Part shown: in pieces, positions 7,462 to 14,694 of the stretch
Numbering within the stretch: the stretch's first letter is position 1
Layout of the letters: every line of letters starts with the position of its first letter
Assembly (NCBI RefSeq): GCF_014836755.1
Contig: NZ_JACSQF010000028.1
Location: 1 to 40,948 of the forward strand
Length of the DNA stretch: 40,948 bases
From: Oerskovia merdavium
Lineage (GTDB): Bacteria > Actinomycetota > Actinomycetes > Actinomycetales > Cellulomonadaceae
Reading direction: 5' to 3'
Position numbers and translations under genes: made by a program
The notes under the pieces: model-generated
The model's input: only the letters and a program-made list of their open reading frames with translations
Database searches by the model: none
What the model was told of the DNA's origin: nothing

Positions 7462-7478
7462 AGATAGCCTCCAAGGAG

Positions 7479-7510
7479 GTCGCGGGGCGCGGCTTCGCGC
7501 GCCCCGCGAC
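7479..7510 (-). terminator. Strong 13-bp hairpin between protease and lipoprotein genes
   Basis: GTCGCGGGGCGCG (7479-7491) and its complement (7498-7510) enclose GCTTCG. It sits immediately after the protease stop and overlaps the approach to the lipoprotein ribosome binding site. It probably acts as a partial terminator or attenuator, or as an mRNA 3' stabiliser. Confidence 0.7.
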
Positions 7511-7514
7511 ATTG

Positions 7515-8807
7515 TTAGGATGTGGGGACGTACCATCCGAGAACGGCCGCAATGGTGTTCACAGAGACAGTAACCACTGTCGGACTGCAAGCGCGCGTGC
7601 TACTACCTGCAACTCCCGTACAAACGGGTGGTGCATCTGCCGGAATCGCAGAGATGATACCTACAGCATAACGCTTGAGTCCGGTGCTGGTGTTGACGAG
7701 TTGGTACCCGGGGCCCCCGCTGTCACCGTTACCAGCGGCAGGAGTGCCTGCATTGTTGACCGTGACAAATCCTGTGACGGATGTTAGATCACCGCCAAGG
7801 TTGTAGTTGATGCTCGGTTCCACGACGATGTTCCCGCATACCAGGCCGCTGAACGAACCGCTGTAGCAGAGCTCCTGGCCGACATAGTGATTCGCCACTC
7901 CGTTGATCTGCGCATAGACACTTGCGTTCCACGCGTTCATCCAGATGTACGGGTTCGAGAAGCCAGATTCCATGATCGCACCATCATAGGGAGTGGTGCG
8001 CTGAGTGATGGGCCCCCAGGGGTAGGCATATGTTCCGTCGCTTGAGATCCACTGCGATCCTGTCGCGCCGCAGTGCGCGGCGAACATCATTCCGTGCTTA
8101 CTCGGATCGTTGAGCTTGCGAACGGCAAACCCAGACGTGCAGTTGCCCGTAATGAACGGGTCCGAGAACCGGGATATTCTTGCACCACCAAAGTGGTATC
8201 CGGTGTCGGTCTGACGGCTGTTTGCACCGATGTATCCGCCATCGGAAACCCTAATGGGGATACCCTCAACGGAGGACTGAGAACTTCGAGCCTTGGCTTT
8301 CGGCGGCGTAGCGGAGGTGACGTTGACATACGAAGCATCCTTCGGAATGCTCACCGAGGTGACAGATGAATCCTCTTTGAGGATCCGTTGTGCCAGGTCT
8401 CGCACCGCTCCAGGCTCGAGGGGGGTCTGCGCGATTTCGACCGGAACAGCGGGCTCGCGGTCGAGAATCTGTTGCAACTCGTTGGTCACCGCACCGTGCC
8501 AGTGGACGATAATCTTGTCACGCTCGAGGGTGACTTCCGCGGATGCGAACTGCGAGTCATCAGCGAGTGCGCCTGTGAGTTCGGAGGCGAGTCGTGCCAT
8601 GTTCTCGTCGACCGGAGGCGCGGTAAGAACCTTGGCATCAGCGTCGGTTACGTTCTCAGATGAGACGGTCTCGGCCTGTGTTGGACTGGGAGGTGAAGAG
8701 AGTGGAGTTTCAGTTGTACCCTGCGCTGTCGCGACGAGCGTTGCGCTCAACAGCACAGCGAGAGCTCCTGCTGCGCTGCTGCGCCTCAAGATCGGACTTC
8801 TTGACAT
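7515..8807 (-). CDS. Secreted chymotrypsin-fold (S1) serine protease
   Basis: 430 aa with a signal peptide (AAGALAVLLSATLVATAQG), a pro-region of roughly 150 residues and a trypsin/alpha-lytic-like catalytic domain. The triad is visible: His245 in MMFAAHCG, Asp275 in TPYDGAIM and Ser363 in GNGDSGGPGY. Cysteines (FITGNCTSG/AAHCG; ELCYSG/LVCGN; PVCTG/RACSP) are placed for disulfides. The pro-region is typical of actinobacterial proteases that are autoactivated after export. ATG 8807 follows AGGGGAC. The gene has lower GC than the transfer genes, which suggests recent acquisition. Possible roles are nutrient release or maturation of another secreted plasmid protein. Confidence 0.92.
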   Translation of the reverse strand: MSRSPILRRSSAAGALAVLLSATLVATAQGTTETPLSSPPSPTQAETVSSENVTDADAKVLTAPPVDENMARLASELTGALADDSQFASAEVTLERDKIIVHWHGAVTNELQQILDREPAVPVEIAQTPLEPGAVRDLAQRILKEDSSVTSVSIPKDASYVNVTSATPPKAKARSSQSSVEGIPIRVSDGGYIGANSRQTDTGYHFGGARISRFSDPFITGNCTSGFAVRKLNDPSKHGMMFAAHCGATGSQWISSDGTYAYPWGPITQRTTPYDGAIMESGFSNPYIWMNAWNASVYAQINGVANHYVGQELCYSGSFSGLVCGNIVVEPSINYNLGGDLTSVTGFVTVNNAGTPAAGNGDSGGPGYQLVNTSTGLKRYAVGIISAIPADAPPVCTGVAGSSTRACSPTVVTVSVNTIAAVLGWYVPTS

Positions 8808-9063
8808 ACTTGTCCCCTATCATCTTGTCAGTGATGATCACACGCGACCGTCATTGGCCACGCACGCGCAGCCTGGCATATATAACTTCTGTCGGCCATT
8901 GCGACGCGCGGTCGCGCTGAGAACCTTTGGCCCTCGTGCAAAATGCCGCACCCATGGTGTCCCCTTATGCACCGCGAGATCGTCTCTGCGGTCGGTCGCC
9001 TTCGTTCGCCGAGCATCCGACCGAAATCCCATGGGTTGGCGGTTTCCACGCGCGACATGAACG
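8808..9063. other. Intergenic region upstream of the protease
   Basis: About 255 bases with no convincing gene. Short minus-strand reading frames here lack start signals and family resemblance. The protease promoter should lie in 8820-8900, where an AT-rich TTATATATG (minus strand) occurs near 8880; I cannot assign -35/-10 boxes with confidence. Confidence 0.4.
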
Positions 9064-9102
9064 ACGGAGCCCCTGCACCCGATGGGGCGCTGGGGGCTCC
9101 GT
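9064..9102. repeat. GGCGCC-family long hairpin, copy 3 (divergent)
   Basis: ACGGAGCCCCTGCACCC pairs with GGGCGCTGGGGGCTCCGT around GATG, with mismatches. It lies about 30 bases after the HTH gene stop and probably terminates the toxin/HTH operon. It differs from the other copies by GGAGCC in place of GGCGCC, changed in both arms so the pairing is kept. Confidence 0.7.
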
Positions 9103-9132
9103 GTCGGGACGTGGTGCGAGGTCGAGCTGTCG

Positions 9133-9576
9133 TCAGGCCGTCGGCTTGAACGGTTCGAGGGCGCGCGCCTGGACTACCCAGGTCTTGCCGACCTTGGTGC
9201 CGGGCAGCGACCCGGACTCGAGGCGCTGCAAGACCGCCTGCCGGCTCACGTCGAGTTCCTCGGCGGCCTCGGTCACGGACACGAGCTCGGGCATGGGGTC
9301 GAGCCCGTTGCGCTGGTCGAATTCGGCGGTCGGCAAGACCTCGAGCGCGAGCACGTCGGCGCCGTCGAGGGCTGCGCGCACGGCACCGGTCTCGGCGATC
9401 GCGAGTGCGGTCGTGGCGGCCTGGCGCAGCGACTCGGCGGGCAGGGTGATTTCGGCTGCGACGTGGCCGCGTGCGCCCCGCGAGACGGCGGGGTGGTAGT
9501 CGACCAGGGCGTCGACGAGCTCGTCGTCGTCGCCGCTGCGGGTCGCCCACTCGATGTGGGCGTTGTACTCGGTCAT
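9133..9576 (-). CDS. HTH partner (antitoxin candidate) of the HicA-like protein
   Basis: 147 aa. The N-terminal 90 residues are an alpha/beta-type domain (HVAAEITLPAESLRQAATTA). The C-terminal part is an excisionase/MerR-like HTH_17 (VSVTEAAEELDVSRQAVLQR, then LESGSLPGTKVGKTWV). Proteins of this layout pair with short HicA-like ORFs in actinobacteria. The HTH would let it bind and repress its own promoter while neutralising the toxin. It is 82 bases downstream of the hicA-like gene on the same strand, with its own ribosome binding site (AGAGAGG). Alternatively it is only a transcriptional regulator. Confidence 0.72.
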   Translation of the reverse strand: MTEYNAHIEWATRSGDDDELVDALVDYHPAVSRGARGHVAAEITLPAESLRQAATTALAIAETGAVRAALDGADVLALEVLPTAEFDQRNGLDPMPELVSVTEAAEELDVSRQAVLQRLESGSLPGTKVGKTWVVQARALEPFKPTA

Positions 9577-9658
9577 GGTGTGCCTCTCTTTCGTTGGGAC
9601 GGTGCAAGATGGAAGGTCCCGGGTGGGAGGTGCTTACCTCACCTCCCACCCGGCCTAC

Positions 9659-9865
9659 TCACCCCCGAGGGGGCCAGCGGAACCCGCGACGCTTGAGCGG
9701 GGCCAGCGCGTTCCGCAGGCTGCGGAAGTCGCTCGGCGTTCCCGAGAAGGTCGTGACCTTCTCCCCGTCCCGCGTGTAGATCTCGGGGTGACCCTTCCGG
9801 TTGATGACTACGACGTAGCCAGCCTTCGTGATCGCCTGCAAGACCTTCCTGAGGTCCTTATCCAT
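9659..9865 (-). CDS. hicA: HicA-like mRNA interferase toxin candidate
   Basis: 68 aa. MDKDLRKVLQAITKAGYVVV is the usual HicA N-terminal helix and strand. The region where HicA has its catalytic His (G-S/H-H) here reads NRKGHPEIYTRDGEKVTTFS with one histidine. The segment FRSLRNALAPLKRRGF matches the last helix. HicA cleaves mRNA and is blocked by its partner. Start ATG 9865 follows a good GGGGAGGTG site. First position in the operon, before the HTH gene, is the normal hicAB order. The divergent active-site segment leaves activity open. Confidence 0.65.
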   Translation of the reverse strand: MDKDLRKVLQAITKAGYVVVINRKGHPEIYTRDGEKVTTFSGTPSDFRSLRNALAPLKRRGFRWPPRG

Positions 9866-9897
9866 CTTTCACCTCCCCTGTTCTATTGACAAGACAA

Positions 9898-9926
9898 ACC
9901 ATACCCGGCGCCTTGCTGATTAGCAA
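9898..9926 (-). promoter_or_regulatory. Promoter and palindromic operator of the HicA-like operon
   Basis: On the minus strand TTGCTA (9921-9926), 17 bases, TATGGT (9898-9903). The inverted repeat TTGCT-GATT-AGCAA (9913-9926) overlaps the -35 box, so binding there would repress. Autoregulation by the HTH partner is the likely use. Confidence 0.65.
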
Positions 9927-10007
9927 GTCGGGTGTGAGAGCGGGCCCGGTCAGAGTCGCGGACCTCTTGCGCTCTCTAGCTCGAGTCCGCTCGATCAAGG
10001 GGGGCGC

Positions 10008-10385
10008 TCACCCAGGCCCGACGTCGACCTCAGCCAGGCTGGAGCTCACGGAAGCCACCGGCACAGCCACAACCCCCACGGGGACCAGGGCTCCGTCCGG
10101 CCCTGGCGCGAGACGCACCACGAGCTCGAACCCTCCGAGCACGCTGGACGCGGCGGGAGCCGATACTGCCACCGGGCCGGGATCGGGAGCGGCCGGAGCC
10201 GACACCGCAGGAGCCGGGCCGGGCAACGCCTGGTCCAGCCGCGCCCCGCGACTCTCCCCCATTCCCACAAGCACAGCCACGACGAGCACACCGATACCTG
10301 CGAGGACCGTGCGCCACAGCTTCTTACCCAGGATCGCCACGCGTCCCGACTTCACTTCCGGCTCAGCGGCCTGATTCGTCACCAT
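10008..10385 (-). CDS. Small single-pass membrane protein, Ala/Pro-rich
   Basis: 125 aa. A short cytoplasmic N-terminus (VKSGRVAILGKKLW) is followed by one TM segment (TVLAGIGVLVVAVLVGMG). An Ala/Pro-rich linker (PGPAPAVSAPAAPDPGPVAV) and a short V-rich segment (GFELVVRLAPGPDGALVPVG) follow. It looks like an exported or membrane-anchored plasmid protein. No family is recognised. ATG 10385 lacks a clear ribosome binding site, so the start is tentative. Confidence 0.6.
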   Translation of the reverse strand: MVTNQAAEPEVKSGRVAILGKKLWRTVLAGIGVLVVAVLVGMGESRGARLDQALPGPAPAVSAPAAPDPGPVAVSAPAASSVLGGFELVVRLAPGPDGALVPVGVVAVPVASVSSSLAEVDVGPG

Positions 10386-10850
10386 GACCGACGTTTTGCC
10401 ACAACTACCCGGATAGCGTCGCGGCCTTCTGCACCCCCGGCCCTTCGACGCGTTTGTGGCATCCCCCTGGGTCGCTGAGCTGGGGCCGTCGAGGATGCAT
10501 CGGGTCGAGCGCCTGAGACGTGGCGATGCTCGTGGAGTGTGGGGGCGGGTGCGGTGCGCGCGGTTTTCATGGCACCAGGCTGCGGAGCCTGTCACGTCAC
10601 CCTGGCGGCGGTTGGTCTGAGTCAGGTTCACACCTTGGGCTATGCACAGCTCCCCGCTGCCATATGCAGGTGCGAGCGGGTGAATCGGCGTCGAGCTCGT
10701 GCCGATGTTTAACCCGTTAAAGGTCGCGCGGGGGGTGGGTGGCCCCTGACGACCAGCATGGTTCTCCGGGGCCACCCTCGCCGCGAGCCTACCCGTCAGG
10801 GCCCGCCTCAGAGAACCTGGTTTCGAACATATGTTCGATAGAATCGAACA
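10386..10850. other. Intergenic region with hairpin and palindromes
   Basis: Between divergent genes. It holds a near-palindrome TTTAACCCGTTAAA at about 10708-10721 and a hairpin 10738-10746/10768-10776 (GGTGGCCCC/GGGGCCACC). It also carries the first copy of a 21-bp direct repeat (10447-10467) that recurs at 11218-11238, and the LexA box at 10823. No gene is credible here. Confidence 0.5.
10823..10845 (+). promoter_or_regulatory. LexA (SOS) box and leaderless promoter
   Basis: TCGAACATATGTTCGA (10823-10838) is a perfect palindrome and matches the actinobacterial LexA consensus TCGAAC-N4-GTTCGA. A -10-like TAGAAT follows at 10840-10845, six bases before the GTG start at 10851. Transcription would therefore begin at or next to the start codon. 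LexA bound here would cover the -35 region. Confidence 0.85.
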
Positions 10851-11102
10851 GTGGTCGACCAGGTTCCCCTTCGCGCAGCAGCTCGCGGCATCCCGATGCA
10901 AGCGGTCGGAAGCCGGGTCGTTCGACCTGAGACCGCGCTCCCGGTTCGAGCGTGGATCGTCACAGCCCAGGGGCGAGACATCGAGGTCGACGGCGAGGCC
11001 GTCGCATGGACCGACCGAGCGGTGAACGTCCGCTACTACGACGAGCACGGGCGCGAGGGGTTCGCGTGGGTGTGGGCCTCGGCAGTCGTCCGGCGCTCGT
11101 GA
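10851..11102 (+). CDS. LexA-controlled small plasmid protein
   Basis: 83 aa, GTG start at 10851. The second half is a compact conserved-looking domain (RAWIVTAQGRDIEVDGEAVA; VRYYDEHGREGFAWVWASAV) with many aromatics and a basic end, plausibly a small beta-barrel. I know similar short proteins on actinobacterial mobile elements but not a function. It is the only plus-strand gene between 9 and 31 kb. Its SOS-type promoter suggests induction on DNA damage or on single-stranded DNA entry during conjugation. Confidence 0.72.
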   Translation: MVDQVPLRAAARGIPMQAVGSRVVRPETALPVRAWIVTAQGRDIEVDGEAVAWTDRAVNVRYYDEHGREGFAWVWASAVVRRS

Positions 11103-11114
11103 GGGCAAAAGGGT

Positions 11115-11149
11115 GCCCCCGCGCAGAAAGGGGGAATCTGCGCGGGGGC
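11115..11149. terminator. 13-bp hairpin terminator after the LexA-box gene
   Basis: GCCCCCGCGCAGA (11115-11127) pairs perfectly with 11137-11149 across AAGGGGGAA. It lies 13 bases after the stop at 11102. There is no T-run, as is common in high-GC hosts. Confidence 0.75.
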
Positions 11150-11267
11150 GGTTGCTTGCTAGCGAGTGCCACCCTACCGAGCGCTCGAGCTGACGCCTAA
11201 CATGCCGCGCTCGTCGTGACGCGTCTGTGGCGTCCCCCATCCCGGGCCAGGCCGCGAGCGCCGGGGC

Positions 11268-12659
11268 TCAGAGGAAGGCGCGGTCGACGGTGACGCATTT
11301 TTGGGCGGCGTAGGGGCGTTGGGAGATGGGGAGCCAGCCGGGATCGGTGCGGGTCTTGAGTCGGGGGGTTCCGTCGTCGTCGCGGTCGAGCATGTGGGGG
11401 CCTGCGTTGGTCCAGGTGTTCTGTGCTCGGGTCTCGCACCAGAGGGCGAGGCGGGATTCTCGGGGGAGGCTTGAGCGGTGGGTCCACCATGCGCGCTTTT
11501 CGCCGTAGGGGCCGAACTGGTGGCCTTCTGAGTGGGCGATGGTGTCGTGGACGGCGCGGAAGACGTCGTTGGCGAGCATTCGGCGTCGGGTGCCGTCGGG
11601 CATGGTGACAGTGACTTGTCGGGCCATCGGGTGATCTGGGGGCAGGGCGCCCTCGGTGGTCTGGGAGACGTCGGTGCGGAAGTAGTAGAGGTGCTTGTTG
11701 TCGCGGACGTCTGCGAGCATCTCGGCGCTGTTGGCGTAGGGCTGTTCGGTGTCGCCGTGCCAGGGCTCGAAGCTGTAGCCGGCCTTGGTGAGGACGTCCC
11801 ATTGTTGGCCGACGTGCTGGCGGAAGACGCGGTAGCTGCGGGCGACCTTGGGGTTGGTCGGGTCGTGCTCGGCGGCGTCGTAGGCCAGGGCTGCGGCGAT
11901 GTCGTCGCGCTCGGTCAGGTGCGGGATGGGCTGGCGTGGGGGGATGCCGTGCTCGGCGGCGTAGTTCTGCCGGAGCATCTGAATTTCCTTCACCGGGGTG
12001 TGTGCCAGGTGTCGCTCGTTCTTCTCGATGAACTCGACGTTGGCGCGGTCCTCGGTGCCGCCGCCGAGGCGGGCTTGGAGGACGGCGAGGGCGTTCGAGC
12101 CGAGGGGCATGTCTTGGGTGGAGGCGACCTCTAGGCGTCCGTCGTAGACGCGTCCGGCTGGGAATCCGGCATCTCGGAGTGAGGTCAGGGCGTCGTCGGC
12201 GTCGACGTCGCCGGACCCGAAGCCGTACACGACGTCTGCGCCGTCCTTGTCGTAGAACCCGACCATCACGGAGTCCTGGTTGTAGCGTCCGGCGACTTCT
12301 CCGGCCCAGGCTCGGATGTCGTCGGGGGTGTCGGCGCGGACTCGGTAGGCGGCGGCGGGTTCGCTGTCGCCTTCCCAGAGGCCAGCGGCGCGGCGTTCGT
12401 CGACGAGCTCGACGCCGTGGCGTTCGGCGGCGGCTCGGATGGACTCGTCGTACTCGACCCATTCGTCGGTGTCGTAGTAGCTGGGGCGCGAGCTCATGGC
12501 CATGAGGTCGGTGGACTCGGGCCGGTAGGGGGTGGCGCCGATGAAGGCTTCTACGGCCTCGGTGGCGCGTTCGTGGCGGTCGGTGGCGCGCTTGGCGCGG
12601 CGGGCGGCTGGGCTACAGCCGGGGCAGCGTCGACCGCCCTCGATCTTGTCTCGGCACAT
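11268..12659 (-). CDS. Plasmid/phage-type conserved protein with Cys-motif N-terminus
   Basis: 463 aa, last gene of the transfer operon. It begins MCRDKIEGGRRCPGCSP, a short Cys-rich start seen on many actinobacterial mobile-element proteins. A middle region of about 200 residues includes SVMVGFYDKDGADVVYGFGS. The C-terminal region has AYDAAEHDPTNPKVARSYR, FEPWHGDTEQPYANSAEML, DNKHLYYF, FRAVHDTIAHSEGHQFGPYG and WCETRAQNTW. That His/Glu-rich C-terminal block recurs in phage and plasmid polyvalent proteins. The clustered H-D-H-E-H-E-E could bind metal. Function unknown; a role in the recipient cell is possible. Confidence 0.7.
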   Translation of the reverse strand: MCRDKIEGGRRCPGCSPAARRAKRATDRHERATEAVEAFIGATPYRPESTDLMAMSSRPSYYDTDEWVEYDESIRAAAERHGVELVDERRAAGLWEGDSEPAAAYRVRADTPDDIRAWAGEVAGRYNQDSVMVGFYDKDGADVVYGFGSGDVDADDALTSLRDAGFPAGRVYDGRLEVASTQDMPLGSNALAVLQARLGGGTEDRANVEFIEKNERHLAHTPVKEIQMLRQNYAAEHGIPPRQPIPHLTERDDIAAALAYDAAEHDPTNPKVARSYRVFRQHVGQQWDVLTKAGYSFEPWHGDTEQPYANSAEMLADVRDNKHLYYFRTDVSQTTEGALPPDHPMARQVTVTMPDGTRRRMLANDVFRAVHDTIAHSEGHQFGPYGEKRAWWTHRSSLPRESRLALWCETRAQNTWTNAGPHMLDRDDDGTPRLKTRTDPGWLPISQRPYAAQKCVTVDRAFL

Positions 12660-12668
12660 TCGGGGACG

Positions 12669-12890
12669 TCAGGGCAGGCGCGGGCTCGACGTCGGTAGAA
12701 GGATCGCGGTGCCCGGGGCGGGGTTGGCTGAGGGGAACGTGGGACGCTCGGTGGCGTCCTGGGTGTTCTCCTGGTCGGCGGCTATCGCCTGGGCCATCAG
12801 GTCGCGGAACTCGTCGGAGCTCAGGGCGCGCACGGCATCGGCGTCTGTCGGGTCGACCTCGCGGTCTCCGACTGTGAACGTACGTGTCAT
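12669..12890 (-). CDS. Small acidic hypothetical protein of the transfer operon
   Basis: 73 aa from ATG 12890, chosen for AGAGGGGGAAGC just upstream. MTRTFTVGDREVDPTDADAV, then LSSDEFRDLMAQAIAADQ, suggests one short beta hairpin and two helices. The acidic, disordered tail ends PTSSPRLP. No family is recognised. It sits 9 bases upstream of the 463-aa gene start. Confidence 0.55.
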   Translation of the reverse strand: MTRTFTVGDREVDPTDADAVRALSSDEFRDLMAQAIAADQENTQDATERPTFPSANPAPGTAILLPTSSPRLP

Positions 12891-12993
12891 CGTGCTTCCC
12901 CCTCTTCTGTGCTGGCCATCGTAGCTGTGGGATCGCCCTGGGGTGTCCCGTTTGCCCGAGTGTTGAACTTCCTGCGGAACTCGCAAGGCGGGT

Positions 12994-13026
12994 GCAGAGA
13001 GGGACCGGAGAACGGTCCCTCTCTGC
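12994..13026 (-). terminator. 14-bp hairpin inside the transfer operon
   Basis: GCAGAGAGGGACCG (12994-13007) pairs perfectly with 13013-13026 around GAGAA. It lies just after the two-TM protein gene (stop at 13033), so the last two genes may be expressed at reduced level or from their own promoter. Confidence 0.75.
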
Positions 13027-13032
13027 TGGACA

Positions 13033-13290
13033 TCATGCCTGTGAAGGCGCCGGGCCGTTGGCTCGGCGCATGGCCCAGCGCACGATGAGAAGCGTTGGGA
13101 TTGCAGCGCCGAGCGCGGCCAGCATGAAGAACGTCAGTGCCCAAGCCTGCCCGGCCTCGAGCAGGATCGGCAGGGCGCTGTGAGGGTTCGTGTTGAGGAA
13201 GTTCTGGACGAGTGCGAGAACGCCCGCGAAGACCACGAAGCCAGCGAGGGCGGGCGTCATCTCGGTAATGATCCGGCGTGTGACCGTCAT
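13033..13290 (-). CDS. Small two-TM membrane protein
   Basis: 85 aa. MTVTRRIITEM is followed by a TM segment (PALAGFVVFAGVLALVQNFL) and, after a short loop, another (AWALTFFMLAALGAAIPTLL), ending in basic RWAMRRANG. GGAGATGTAACCC precedes the ATG. Its place in the transfer operon suggests a structural or accessory part of the mating channel, but no family is recognised. Confidence 0.62.
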   Translation of the reverse strand: MTVTRRIITEMTPALAGFVVFAGVLALVQNFLNTNPHSALPILLEAGQAWALTFFMLAALGAAIPTLLIVRWAMRRANGPAPSQA

Positions 13291-13327
13291 GGGTTACATC
13301 TCCTTTGTTGGGTGTATGGCGGTTCGG

Positions 13328-13633
13328 TTAGTCGTCATGGCGTTCGAGCTCGGCGGGGGTGAGGGGGCGCACGTACCGGCGTCCGGCGTCGTCGGCCTGG
13401 AGGTCGTCGCGCCCCTCGGGGGACGGCAGGCGTAGGGCGAGCACGAGAGCGCCCACGGGGTCCTGGCGCACGGCGTCGGCGGCGTAGGCCAGGTCAGGCT
13501 CGGTCAGGGCGTGGTGGGGCACCTGGTAGACGGTGACCAGGACTTGCTCTGCGAGCTCGCGCGCGTAGGCGTCGGACTCGACGAGTGCGGCGAGGTCGGC
13601 GGCGGTGCTGCGAGCGGGCTCGGGGGTACTCAT
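13328..13633 (-). CDS. Hypothetical protein of the transfer operon
   Basis: 101 aa, soluble and acidic. Helical segments DLAALVESDAYARELAEQVL and DLAYAADAVRQDPVGALVLA are followed by a basic-acidic C-terminus (YVRPLTPAELERHDD). Its ATG overlaps the stop of the upstream two-TM gene by four bases, so the two are coupled. No known domain is apparent. Confidence 0.6.
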   Translation of the reverse strand: MSTPEPARSTAADLAALVESDAYARELAEQVLVTVYQVPHHALTEPDLAYAADAVRQDPVGALVLALRLPSPEGRDDLQADDAGRRYVRPLTPAELERHDD

Positions 13634-13938
13634 CGTGCCCCTGCCGCCGCCAACTTGGCCTTGGCCTTGCGCCTGCGGCTCAGCGAGACGAGTGCGACGA
13701 CGAGCACGAAGAACGGCACGAGCAGGACGCCCAAGCCGATGAGGTCGATGCTGTCCACGGACCCGATGACGGGGAGCTCGGCAACCTCTCCGGCCTTGAG
13801 GTCAGTCCATGTTGCGTCGACCCACGGGCGGATCTTCACGGCCCACAGCCGTTGCAGGCCCATCACGCCGATGATGACGGCGATCAGGTAGGAAATCTCG
13901 GTCCAGGTGTCGCTCTGGCCTTGCTGCTGACCGCTCAT
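13630..13938 (-). CDS. Two-TM membrane protein at the head of a sub-operon
   Basis: 102 aa from ATG 13938, preceded by GAAGGGGGACC. TM segments are EISYLIAVIIGVMGLQRLW and LIGLGVLLVPFFVLVVALV, with a basic tail (SRRRKAKAKL). Directly upstream lies a GCTAGC operator array (13985-14012), so this gene probably has its own regulated promoter, independent of the main transfer promoter. No family is recognised. Confidence 0.6.
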   Translation of the reverse strand: MSGQQQGQSDTWTEISYLIAVIIGVMGLQRLWAVKIRPWVDATWTDLKAGEVAELPVIGSVDSIDLIGLGVLLVPFFVLVVALVSLSRRRKAKAKLAAAGAR

Positions 13939-13984
13939 CGGTCCCCCTTCATGTCTGACTCGGGCACTCCGAGCCACCACCGAT

Positions 13985-14012
13985 GCTAGCAGAGTGCTAG
14001 CGATCTGCTACG
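13985..14012 (-). promoter_or_regulatory. GCTAGC phased operator array A
   Basis: Half-sites GCTAGC (13985), GCTAGC (13996) and GCTACG (14007) are spaced 11 bp apart, 47 bases upstream of the gene starting at 13938. Minus-strand TAGCAT at 13983-13988 could be its -10 box. One of nine such arrays in the window. Confidence 0.7.
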
Positions 14013-14694
14013 AGTAGATGAACAGGCGGTGCAGCGGCACCGGCTGCGAGCGCCCGTCTGTCTCGTAGAGAACTTGGGTGAGCCAGTAGTGCTCGGGTTG
14101 CATGAGTCGGACGGTGATTTCACCGTCGATGTCGACGGGCTCACTGACGGCGATCCACCAGGACCAGGCGCCGGGCTCGTGCTGGAGGCGGACGGTGCGC
14201 CCGGTGAGGGCTCCGGCCTCGCGTGCGGGGCGGGGGCGGCGCATGGGGGGTTCGGTGAGGGAGCTGCGTACGCCGTCGAGCCAGGAGAGGGCTCCGGGGG
14301 TGGCTTGGGGGGCGGGGGACGCTATGGGTGCGTCGTCGTCGCTGCTGGGGGCTATGGCGTCGCGGTAGGCCCAGGCGTGGGCGAGGGGCCACCACTGCAT
14401 GGTGATGCCTGCGCGGGGGAAGGTCTTGGCGAGCCAGTAGGCGAAGGGGGCGGCGATGCCCAGGGCCTCGTGGGTCTCGCCTTGGCCGGGCAGGGTGGTC
14501 GAGCTGCGGTCGGTGCGGGCGAGTATCTGGCCGTCGATGAAGTACTTGCCGGGCAGGCCGATGGTCAGTTCGTCGCCGGTTGCGAGGTCGGGGATGTAGC
14601 GCGCGGGGATCGCGTGGCGGTCAGGCGGGGCCTGGGTCTGCCACGCGATGTCCGGGATGCGGAAGAACTCGGCGCCCCACGTGTCATCGCTCAT
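14008..14694 (-). CDS. Conserved-looking hypothetical protein of the transfer operon
   Basis: 228 aa from ATG 14694, which overlaps the stop of the lytic protein gene (ATGA). The sequence is rich in Trp and Tyr (AEFFRIPDIAWQTQAPPDRH; WWPLAHAWAYRDA; EPGAWSWWIAVSEPVDIDGE; MQPEHYWLTQVLYET). The C-terminal third looks like a small beta domain. There is no TM or signal peptide, so it should be cytoplasmic. I do not recognise the family; coupling to the VirB1-like gene suggests a role in mating-channel assembly. Confidence 0.65.
   Translation of the reverse strand: MSDDTWGAEFFRIPDIAWQTQAPPDRHAIPARYIPDLATGDELTIGLPGKYFIDGQILARTDRSSTTLPGQGETHEALGIAAPFAYWLAKTFPRAGITMQWWPLAHAWAYRDAIAPSSDDDAPIASPAPQATPGALSWLDGVRSSLTEPPMRRPRPAREAGALTGRTVRLQHEPGAWSWWIAVSEPVDIDGEITVRLMQPEHYWLTQVLYETDGRSQPVPLHRLFIYS

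Noticed and set aside
8838-9032. Minus-strand 64-codon frame upstream of the protease
   Set aside because: No ribosome binding site, no domain and no conservation cue; it lies where the protease promoter should be.
14300-14330. GGGGGACGCTATGGGTGCGTC resembling 40918-40942
   Set aside because: Both are in coding DNA rich in Asp/Ala/Pro codons; the match is short and the proteins are unrelated.
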